64,000 bases of DNA. Source: Gammaproteobacteria bacterium (GTDB taxonomy: Bacteria > Pseudomonadota > Gammaproteobacteria > SZUA-229). How positions within the stretch are numbered: the stretch's first letter is position 1; the number at the start of each line of letters is the position of its first letter. The stretch spans positions 22,720-86,719 of the forward strand of contig JADGFA010000011.1 in the NCBI GenBank assembly GCA_016744065.1, written 5' to 3'. Of this stretch, positions 57,766 to 64,000 are shown one piece after another. Both the position numbers and the translations under genes were made by a program. The notes beneath the pieces are model-generated. The model searched no databases. It had not been told where the DNA came from and saw nothing but the letters and a program-made list of their open reading frames with translations.

Positions 57766-58728
57766 ATGAACTATCAGTCTGATGCAGGTATTGTATCTGG
57801 AATTTCACCTATTAAATTTAATCATTCAATCTTCCTCAGGCGATTAAAATCTGCTTTCTTAATTGTTCTTTTATTATTAGCCATTAATATTGTATTTATT
57901 TCATCTGTATTTGCTGCAGGCGGTAAAGTTGAAGCACTACAGATGCCGGCATGGATAAAACGTAATACTGAGCTATTAGCTATAACCCCTGGAATGGAAT
58001 TGCAAAGTGGTGATAAGCTAATAACCGGTTCAAATGCCCGTTTACTACTAAAAATGGATGAAGGTAGCCTGATTAAACTGGGTGAAAATGCAGAAATTGA
58101 TTTAGATACGTTAATACCTGCAAAAGAAGAGCAGGGGCTTTTTAAAGCGGCTTTAAATGTTATTAAAGGTGCTTTTCGATTCACAACCAGTGCCCTTGCT
58201 AAAACACGTAGACGCCAGGTTGATGTGAGAATTGGTAGTATCACGGCAGGTATACGAGGCACAGATATCTGGGGTAGTGCTAAAATAGATAAAGACATTT
58301 TGTGTTTAATAGAAGGTAAAATCTCCGCAAAAAGGCAGGGAGAGGCAGAGTTTGCAATGGAAGATCCATTGTCATTTTATATTGTACCTAAAAACGCACC
58401 TGCACTACCTGTTGCACCCGTTGCCGAAGAAAAACTGGCTCAATGGGCTGATGAGACAGAGTTACAGTCTGGTTCAGGCGTGCTAAGCATTGATGGGCAA
58501 TGGGCTGTTAACTTAATGTCAGTAACAAGAGAAGCGTCCGCCAGGCCAGTAATGGCATCGTTAACAGCAGCAGGCTATGCAGCAAAAATTGTAACGGCTG
58601 TTGTTAATGGTAAAAACTGGTATCGTTTGCGTATTAGTGGCTTTAAAAGCAGGGCAGATGCCATAGCATTTGCCCGTATAATTGACGGCACTAACAGCAT
58701 CACGGGTGCCTGGATTGTTAAGTTCTGA
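57766..58728 (+). CDS. Exported FecR-domain plus SPOR-domain protein
   Basis: A 320-residue protein. A basic N-terminus and hydrophobic helix (FLIVLLLLAINIVFISSVFA, about 31-50) form a signal peptide or anchor. Residues about 60-190 make a FecR-type domain (GMELQSGDKLITGSNARLLL, GSLIKLGENAEIDL, VRIGSITAGIRGTDIWG). The last 75 residues are a SPOR-like fold (WAVNLMSVTREASARPVMASLTAAGYAAKI ... YRLRISGFKSRADAIAFARI), which binds denuded peptidoglycan. No sigma/anti-sigma genes are adjacent, so it is likely a periplasmic wall-associated protein and not a FecR signalling protein. Confidence 0.8.
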   Translation: MNYQSDAGIVSGISPIKFNHSIFLRRLKSAFLIVLLLLAINIVFISSVFAAGGKVEALQMPAWIKRNTELLAITPGMELQSGDKLITGSNARLLLKMDEGSLIKLGENAEIDLDTLIPAKEEQGLFKAALNVIKGAFRFTTSALAKTRRRQVDVRIGSITAGIRGTDIWGSAKIDKDILCLIEGKISAKRQGEAEFAMEDPLSFYIVPKNAPALPVAPVAEEKLAQWADETELQSGSGVLSIDGQWAVNLMSVTREASARPVMASLTAAGYAAKIVTAVVNGKNWYRLRISGFKSRADAIAFARIIDGTNSITGAWIVKF

Positions 58729-58732
58729 TTAC

Positions 58733-58752
58733 CGGAATAAAAAGTTATTCCG
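58733..58752. terminator. Convergent terminator hairpin
   Basis: A perfect 8-bp stem (CGGAATAA / TTATTCCG) with the loop AAAG, followed on the plus strand by ATCAATTTTT, lies between the convergent FecR-SPOR and SCO1-like genes. It probably ends transcription from the left and may work in both directions. Confidence 0.7.
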
Positions 58753-58753
58753 A

Positions 58754-59416
58754 TCAATTTTTCCTATGTTCCTGATAATAATCCTGACTTTTTATAATGC
58801 TTTCAATAATATTGCCTGGTGTATGAGGGGCTGTAAGAATTGACTGTAAATTTCCTTCAGGATTAACCAGCATTAATGCAGAGCTATGATCCATTAAATA
58901 ATCATCATTAGTAATCTGTCCGCTCGTTCCAGGTGCTTTTCTGAAAACCGCATTTAATTCTTTACTTAATTGAGAAACCGCATCAACAGATCCGGTTAAT
59001 CCAATAAAGTCTTTATTGAAATAAGCCACATAAGAGTTAAGTGTATCAGGCGTATCTCGTGCAGGGTCTATAGATAGAAAGACGATGTCAGGAGGCTGAA
59101 TTTGTTGCTCCTGCATAAACTCACTGACCTGATTCATTACGCTCATAGTTGTAGGACATATATCAGGGCAATGGGTATAGCCTACAAAAATCAGGCTCCA
59201 GTGATTTAAAAAACTGTCTTTGGTTATTTGTCTGGACTGTTGATCTATTAATGAAAAATCACTGATTACTTTAGCTTCAGGATAAATAGCACCCTGAATA
59301 GACGCAGGTTTAAGGTGAGTCTGTGAACTACCTGTTGTTTGTTGACCTAGCCATATACCTGCACTTGCAGCAATAAGCGCGAAAATGATTAATATAACAA
59401 TCTGATTTTTTTTCAT
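58754..59416 (-). CDS. SCO1/SenC/PrrC family copper chaperone
   Basis: A 220-residue protein with an N-terminal membrane anchor (IVILIIFALIAASAGIWLG) and a thioredoxin-like domain. The copper site is GYTHCPDICPTT (CxxxC) plus a downstream His in DYLMDHSSALMLV. Such proteins deliver copper to cytochrome oxidase or act as thiol reductases. It is divergent from ubiT, with an FNR box between them. Confidence 0.92.
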   Translation of the reverse strand: MKKNQIVILIIFALIAASAGIWLGQQTTGSSQTHLKPASIQGAIYPEAKVISDFSLIDQQSRQITKDSFLNHWSLIFVGYTHCPDICPTTMSVMNQVSEFMQEQQIQPPDIVFLSIDPARDTPDTLNSYVAYFNKDFIGLTGSVDAVSQLSKELNAVFRKAPGTSGQITNDDYLMDHSSALMLVNPEGNLQSILTAPHTPGNIIESIIKSQDYYQEHRKN

Positions 59417-59480
59417 CTAAGTATCATTATTAGAACATTGGAAAATGACTATATCAGGTGTTTGAAGTTTCATCAATCCA

Positions 59481-59494
59481 TTGATTTTAATCAA
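59481..59494 (+). promoter_or_regulatory. FNR/Anr box upstream of ubiT
   Basis: TTGATTTTAATCAA matches the FNR/Anr consensus TTGAT-N4-ATCAA perfectly. Its centre (59487.5) is 41.5 bases from 59529, the class II activator position. The -10-like TAGTAT (59517-59522) fits a start there. It could also affect the divergent SCO1-like gene. Confidence 0.8.
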
Positions 59495-59528
59495 AAATTA
59501 ATTATTAATATTTCGCTAGTATGAACAG

Positions 59529-60020
59529 ATGGATTTATCTACAGACATTGAAAAACCACCATTGCTGCCTAAATTACTTACGCTTCCATTTAAGTTGTTC
59601 CCATCGACTGTTCACTCTAATATATTAGTCTCATTTTTAAATCTGATATTAAAGAATCAGGTACTGGATGGAGACCTGGACTTTCTGAATAACAGAAGGC
59701 TCCGTATTAATGTTAGAGATTTAAATATTAGCTATAATATAAGCTTGAAGAAAAATCGTTTGATCTCAATCTCAGGAAACAATGAAAGCGATATAAAAAT
59801 ACAGGCAAACATATATGATTTTTTACAATTGGCGGCTCGACAGCAAGACCCTGATACCCTTGTTTTTCAACGCAGGCTAATCATGCAGGGTAATACTGAG
59901 CTTGGACTCGAGCTTAAAAACTTCCTCGATGGGCTAGATCTGGAGTCTCAGGGAAGTTTTGTAAAAATTGAATCTTTTTTACTTAAAGGTTTACCTGTTT
60001 ATAAACGATTATTTAGTTAG
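59529..60020 (+). CDS. ubiT: UbiT, SCP2-domain accessory factor of O2-independent ubiquinone synthesis
   Basis: A 163-residue SCP2-type lipid-binding protein: LPKLLTLPFKLFPSTVHSNIL, DGDLDFLNNRRLRINVRDL and AARQQDPDTLVFQRRLIMQGNTELGLELKNFLDGL match UbiT (YhbT). It helps UbiU-UbiV hydroxylate ubiquinone precursors without oxygen. There is no ribosome site before the ATG, and the predicted FNR-dependent start falls on it, so the mRNA may be leaderless. It lies near ubiU-ubiV, which are on the opposite strand. Confidence 0.93.
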   Translation: MDLSTDIEKPPLLPKLLTLPFKLFPSTVHSNILVSFLNLILKNQVLDGDLDFLNNRRLRINVRDLNISYNISLKKNRLISISGNNESDIKIQANIYDFLQLAARQQDPDTLVFQRRLIMQGNTELGLELKNFLDGLDLESQGSFVKIESFLLKGLPVYKRLFS

Positions 60021-60039
60021 TATTTTTTATAAAAAATAC
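60020..60039. terminator. AT-rich palindrome between ubiT and the oxygenase relic
   Basis: GTATTTTTTATAAAAAATAC is a perfect 20-bp palindrome starting on the last base of the ubiT stop. It has T- and A-runs on both strands, and the genes converge here, so a bidirectional terminator is likely. No GC-rich stem. Confidence 0.5.
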
Positions 60040-60109
60040 GTAACAAAAAACTAAAACTGTAGTTTAGAATTCGACAAAATTAGATTAAAAAATATAATTT
60101 TAAAAACAC

Positions 60110-61008
60110 CTAATCTTTACTCAGAGCATCAAAATATCTTAATCTGTATAATAATCTCGTCGCATCCTTATCATCTTCAAAACCACTACGATCATGCAAT
60201 ACATTATTACTAATTAACCCCCATCCAGATTCTAGTGTTGCTCTAAATATAGCGGGATCAGCTGAATTTAACAGGTTATCAAGTGCCTGAACAGCAGCGT
60301 GTGTTATCTGATTGTTTTTCCAGATAACATTATGCGCCCTTGCGGTATAACGCATATGTAAATTATTATCACCCCAGGTGGAGAAAACAGGCCCTTTTCT
60401 ATCTGGGCGAATTATTTTACCCTCTTTAATATTAGCAGGAATTGTCATAGCATCAGGTGCCATCAATGCTATTATAAAGTCAGGGTTCATATCACGTAAT
60501 CGGATATAGGCAATTTCATGATCCAGAACTGCATTTGCACCACCTGATTTAGCGGTCTTACACAATGCAGATTTAATGCGTAAATTTGTTTATTGAGCTT
60601 ATTGTAATAACCATCAGTATGCCAGTGAATGGCTTTGTTAGAGTAGGGAATATAGCGTTCTCGACCTTCAATGTTCGATACCTGTAAAGAGGTTATACCA
60701 TCGTCATCTGCACCCATGTTGTTATCGAGGTGTGTTAAGGAAAATTGCGTTGCCAGAGAAGACGCCAGTCTTTTGTCTGGGTTTTTTCCAGCCTTGCTTA
60801 CATATATAGCCATATTAGTTTTATTGTAAAGATCAATAATAGCCTGTCGTTCATTAGTTGTTATATTTAACGGGTTATTAATTTCCACAATGAGCTGTTC
60901 AATCTTTGTTGGGTAATTATCCAGTTTTTCATATCGCCAGTCTTCATATGCCTGGTGATTATTTAAATTGAAAGGATTAATGTTTTTTTTCATTAACTTA
61001 ATTGACAT
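60110..61008 (-). pseudogene. Fe(II)/2-oxoglutarate (TauD-like) oxygenase, frameshifted
   Basis: Two overlapping frames together form one protein of about 298 residues. The first (from 61008) includes HWHTDGYY, the HxD iron motif, and is in frame to ...ALNLHCVR. The second continues from TAKSGGANAVLDHEIAYIRLRD through NNVLHDRSGF (distal His) and RLLYRLRYFD (2-oxoglutarate Arg). The join is near 60553-60566 and looks like a single lost base. It could be a real mutation or a sequencing error. It ends the yhcC-ubiU-ubiV operon and overlaps ubiV by 16 bases. I recall TauD/TfdA-like proteins of this type but cannot name a substrate. Confidence 0.75.
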
Positions 61009-61925
61009 AATATTTCCTCTGTTGTTTCTTGCCAGTCTATACCATTAGTGCCATGCCAATAGCCATTACAGTATCCTCCTGCGGGCATTAACTTCTGTAA
61101 TGCTCGATTAGCTTCAGATGCAGAATATGCTTTATGCAAGGTTTTATGGAATAGCTCGATTATTTTTTCTGTATGTTTTGAGGGAGGGCTTATGCGAAGA
61201 ACATCAACATTCAAATTGATTAATTCATGAAGATCCATTATTAAGTTACTGGTTTTAGCTGATTGTGTCTGTATACCATTTAAAACAAGAAACTTCTGTT
61301 CTTCCTGGGTTGAAAGTAATAAACCATCTGGATCGTCAAGACAGCGAAGCTGGCAGTTATCCTTAGGCAGGTTATGAGAGCGTGCTGTAAAACAACGTGC
61401 CGAGTAAGCCAGTGGCAAGCGTCCATAAACCAATACTTCTGTTTCAACGCCTTTCGGTTTTTCAGACTGCATGTCTGATAGCGCTTCTTTTGATAGTTCT
61501 ATAGGTAAAACCCAGCGTTTTAAGCCCAGTTTTGCTAACATTTTTAAGCTGCTCGGGTTATAAATATTAACCGATGGCCCGGTAATAAAGGGTTTGTTTT
61601 TTAGCAACTGTACGGCTGACATATCATTTGCTTCAATAGAAAAATCAGTATTTGAACAAAGTGTTTTAACAGCTGCCAGTTCTGAATTAGCTTCAATTAA
61701 TGCCATGCTTGAAAGCACAACTTCTTTACCAGACTGTTTGAGTTGCTCCGCTATTTCAAGCCAGTCATCACGGCGTAGTAATTTTCTTTTAGAGCAAACT
61801 GTTTCACCTAAATATACAATATCAATTTTAGTTTTTGATATTGTTTTATAGAAGTCATACATGGTATCCCTGTCCCAGAAATACTGAACAGGCCCGAGAG
61901 ATAATTTAGGTGGAGTTAGATTCAC
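60993..61925 (-). CDS. ubiV: UbiV, O2-independent ubiquinone hydroxylase subunit (U32 family)
   Basis: About 310 residues from the GTG at 61925, one base after the ubiU stop. The family starts near LSLGPVQYFWDRDTMYDFY. The iron-sulfur cysteines are present: LGETVCSKRK, ARCFTARSHNLPKDNCQLRC. With UbiU it forms the 4Fe-4S heterodimer that hydroxylates the ubiquinone ring without oxygen. An earlier GTG at 61952 would overlap ubiU. Confidence 0.93.
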   Translation of the reverse strand: MNLTPPKLSLGPVQYFWDRDTMYDFYKTISKTKIDIVYLGETVCSKRKLLRRDDWLEIAEQLKQSGKEVVLSSMALIEANSELAAVKTLCSNTDFSIEANDMSAVQLLKNKPFITGPSVNIYNPSSLKMLAKLGLKRWVLPIELSKEALSDMQSEKPKGVETEVLVYGRLPLAYSARCFTARSHNLPKDNCQLRCLDDPDGLLLSTQEEQKFLVLNGIQTQSAKTSNLIMDLHELINLNVDVLRISPPSKHTEKIIELFHKTLHKAYSASEANRALQKLMPAGGYCNGYWHGTNGIDWQETTEEILCQLS

Positions 61926-61926
61926 T

Positions 61927-62946
61927 TTATTGCCACGGCCTGTGATAAGCACCTAATGTTGTAGAACGACCTTCAGAAACAGAATGTAGAGTTTGTAACC
62001 ATTGTTGTTTAACAGAATAAGCATCGATATTATGCTCGCATGAATCCAGCGCTTCTCGCCATACCTGTGTAACCTGTTTAACATAAGCGGGGCTACGCTG
62101 TCTTCCTTCTATTTTAATTGCAGCTATACCCATTTTTTGCAGCTCAGGCAATAACTCAATAGTATTTAAACTGATTGGTTCTTCAATGGCATAGTATGTA
62201 TTATTTGATACTTCAAAACGCCCTTTACATAAAGTAGGGTAAGCAGCTGGTTCATTGCTTTGGTAACTATCTATAAGAATATTATTCAAACGAGTCTGTA
62301 AGCCGTCTGGTGTTTCCTGCCACTTAACGGCACTTGCAGGAGAACATGCACCAAATGTATTGGGTGATTGACCCGTCGCATAAGATGATAACAGGCAGCG
62401 CCCTTCAACCATTACACATAAACTACCAAAACCAAACACTTCAAGCGGGACAGGGCTGATTTGGGCTAGTTGCTCTACTTGCTTAAGTGATAAAACACGG
62501 GGTAACACAACCCGTTGTATATTAAAATTTTCATAATAAAACTGAATAGCTTCGCTATTTTTTGCAGATCCCTGAACAGAAAGATGTAAGCGCAACTCTG
62601 GATAATTGTTAGAAGCATAATCAAGTACACCTATATCCGCAGCAATTAAAGCATCAATTTTTAATTTTGCAGCTAAATCTACCGCATTTTTCCAGCGATT
62701 CCAGCCATTAGCCTGTGGGTAGGTATTAATAGCCAGAAACACTTTGCAACCCTGTTTATGAGCATATTCAATACCCTGGTATGAGCGTTTTTCATTAAAA
62801 TTAAGGCCGGCAAAATGCCGTGCATTGGTATCATCTTTAAAACCGATATAAACAGCATCGGCACCCTTATCTACTGCAATTTTTAAAGCAGGTAAATTTC
62901 CAGCAGGGCAAACAAGATCCATTTTTGTGCTGTTAACGTTATTCAT
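61927..62946 (-). CDS. ubiU: UbiU, O2-independent ubiquinone hydroxylase subunit (U32 family)
   Basis: About 339 residues. MDLVCPAGNLPALKIAVDKGADAVYIGFKDDTNARHFAGLNF is almost textbook UbiU (YhbU). The cluster cysteines are in GSLCVMVEGRCLLS, GACSP and TLCKGRF. I place the start at the ATG at 62946, overlapping the yhcC stop. An ATG at 62922 gives the canonical MDLVCPAG start and is equally possible, so the first eight residues are uncertain. Confidence 0.94.
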   Translation of the reverse strand: MNNVNSTKMDLVCPAGNLPALKIAVDKGADAVYIGFKDDTNARHFAGLNFNEKRSYQGIEYAHKQGCKVFLAINTYPQANGWNRWKNAVDLAAKLKIDALIAADIGVLDYASNNYPELRLHLSVQGSAKNSEAIQFYYENFNIQRVVLPRVLSLKQVEQLAQISPVPLEVFGFGSLCVMVEGRCLLSSYATGQSPNTFGACSPASAVKWQETPDGLQTRLNNILIDSYQSNEPAAYPTLCKGRFEVSNNTYYAIEEPISLNTIELLPELQKMGIAAIKIEGRQRSPAYVKQVTQVWREALDSCEHNIDAYSVKQQWLQTLHSVSEGRSTTLGAYHRPWQ

Positions 62947-63883
62947 ATAAAGCATATTGAGTTTTATTTAAGTCAGTAGATGATTTTTTTATTTTTCGAT
63001 TATGTAATTCCTGTGTGATGCTATTTATAACTTTCCATTTTTTAGAGCACCATTCTGGAGCTAGTAAAACATTACTTGACGCCGTTCCAGTTACTCTATG
63101 GTAAATAATATCATCAGGTGTCATTTCAATTAGATTAGAAGCGGCAAAAACATAATCATTCTGGCTTAGTGGTATATAGGTTTTTCTTAACCAGTCCCTG
63201 GCTAGCTGTGTACCCTTTACAACATGTAAGGGGTGTAATTTTAAACCTGCAACACCTTCATCTAGAACCCGAGATAATGAAGTTATATTGTGTTGGTGGT
63301 TTTCCCCGGGTAATCCAAGTATTAAATGAGTGCAAACATTGAGTTGACGCAGATGTGATCGATAAATAGCCTGGCGATATTCAGAAAAGCCATGTCCACG
63401 ATTTACTTTTTTAAGAGTATCATCAAAAGATGACTGCAAGCCCAGTTCAAGCCAGATTTCATAACCTTTATTTTGATAATCGGCTAATAAATTAAGTACT
63501 TTATCGGGTACACAATCTGGTCGAGTACCTATAGATAAACCAATAATATCAGGCTCAGATAATGCGTTATCATAAAGTTTTTTTAATGAATCAATATCAC
63601 TGTAGGTATTTGTATAGGCTTGAAAATAGGCCAGGTACTTTTTGGCGCCAGTTCTTTTTATAATAACCCTACGACCGGCTTCTATCTGATTTGCTATAGA
63701 ATCAGGATTACGTGCATTTGGGTTAAATGACGTAATATTACAGAAAGTACAACCGCCAACACCTTTTGTACCATCACGATTAGGGCAGCTAAGGTTTGCA
63801 TTCAAGGAAATTTTATGCACTTTTTCGCCGTATTTATGTAATAAATTCTGGCCGAGTGTATTTACATAATCAGATAGTCGCAT
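62939..63883 (-). CDS. yhcC: YhcC-like radical SAM protein (TIGR01212)
   Basis: About 314 residues from the ATG at 63883 (MRLSDYVNTLGQNLLHKYG). The longer frame starting at 63961 begins inside the FNR box and is rejected. The radical SAM cluster motif is SCPNRDGTKGVGGCTFCN, followed by LSIGTRPDCVPD and WLELGLQSSFDDTLKKVNRGH. The exact reaction of this family is not established. It starts the leftward operon with ubiU and ubiV and may be expressed under low oxygen. Confidence 0.92.
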   Translation of the reverse strand: MRLSDYVNTLGQNLLHKYGEKVHKISLNANLSCPNRDGTKGVGGCTFCNITSFNPNARNPDSIANQIEAGRRVIIKRTGAKKYLAYFQAYTNTYSDIDSLKKLYDNALSEPDIIGLSIGTRPDCVPDKVLNLLADYQNKGYEIWLELGLQSSFDDTLKKVNRGHGFSEYRQAIYRSHLRQLNVCTHLILGLPGENHQHNITSLSRVLDEGVAGLKLHPLHVVKGTQLARDWLRKTYIPLSQNDYVFAASNLIEMTPDDIIYHRVTGTASSNVLLAPEWCSKKWKVINSITQELHNRKIKKSSTDLNKTQYALYE

Positions 63884-63918
63884 ATAAGGTTTATTGTTAA
63901 TAGCTACAAACCCGAACG

Positions 63919-63961
63919 ATTGTAGTTTGTATGAAACGCACTGAGCATTGATTCTAATCAA
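63919..63961 (-). promoter_or_regulatory. FNR/Anr-dependent promoter of the yhcC-ubiU-ubiV operon
   Basis: A perfect FNR/Anr box (63948-63961; TTGATTCTAATCAA on the plus strand, read as TTGATTAGAATCAA leftward) is followed at class II spacing by TACAAT on the minus strand (63924-63919; 5/6 to TATAAT). The predicted RNA start is near 63913, about 30 bases before the yhcC ATG. Spacing matches that at ubiT. Confidence 0.8.
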
Positions 63962-64000
63962 GTTTTTACAGCTTGTGTTTTTAAGCTATGAAATTACAGC

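Noticed and set aside
60110..60565. A separate small gene for the C-terminal half of the oxygenase
   Set aside because: It has no start signal, begins inside the upstream frame, and its residues complete the oxygenase fold, so it is the second half of one frameshifted gene.
63884..63961. A 26-residue N-terminal extension of YhcC
   Set aside because: The extension starts in the FNR box and upstream of the predicted RNA start; the family starts at MRLSDYVN-like sequence.

Overview
The window comes from an AT-rich (roughly 38-40% GC by eye) Gram-negative bacterium, most likely a gammaproteobacterium. The evidence is the queA-tgt-yajC-secD-secF order, oxygen-independent ubiquinone genes (ubiT, ubiU, ubiV) behind FNR/Anr boxes, and a complete type VI secretion system (T6SS). 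The genus cannot be named from the sequence.

Left arm (1-12901, + strand): the tail of an hcp, then vgrG and a delivery/adaptor set (DUF6484, TIGR02270 HEAT-like, DUF2169, degenerate ketoacyl-synthase-like, PAAR-like DUF4150). This feeds a putative HEIGH metalloprotease effector and two small proteins read as immunity proteins. The DUF4150-effector-immunity-immunity module is repeated at 9356-11670, where the toxin has lost 601 bp including its active site. A third immunity pair without a toxin follows at 11942-12901.

Middle-left (13145-23601, - strand): three TPR proteins (two lipoproteins) and a small exported protein, then two large unrecognised proteins and two membrane/exported proteins that look like T6SS cargo and immunity. 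Next come the structural T6SS operons: tssA-B-C-C2-E-F-G-H leftward (23903-34988) and tagH-tssJ-K-L-M-tagF-pppA-ppkA rightward (35338-48073), divergent from 34989-35337. The kinase, phosphatase, FHA protein and TagF form a threonine-phosphorylation control pathway. Near-identical DSDKT motifs at the N-termini of PpkA and TssL are candidate FHA-binding sites.

Right of the T6SS (48582-51273) lies an ExbB-ExbD-ExbD-TonB/AgmX-like set. With the TPR genes at 13145-18316 it looks like a split proton-driven trans-envelope machine of the Agl/Glt or TonB kind, with the T6SS between its halves. One ExbD carries Asn at the proton-carrying Asp position.

Right arm (51380-64000): queuosine tRNA modification (queA, tgt), the Sec accessory complex (yajC, secD, secF), a YtoQ-family protein, a FecR-SPOR protein, a SCO1-like copper chaperone, ubiT, and a leftward yhcC-ubiU-ubiV operon ending in a frameshifted Fe(II)/2-oxoglutarate oxygenase-like gene. 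Perfect FNR/Anr boxes precede both ubiT and yhcC, each with a -10 placed as in a class II FNR promoter.
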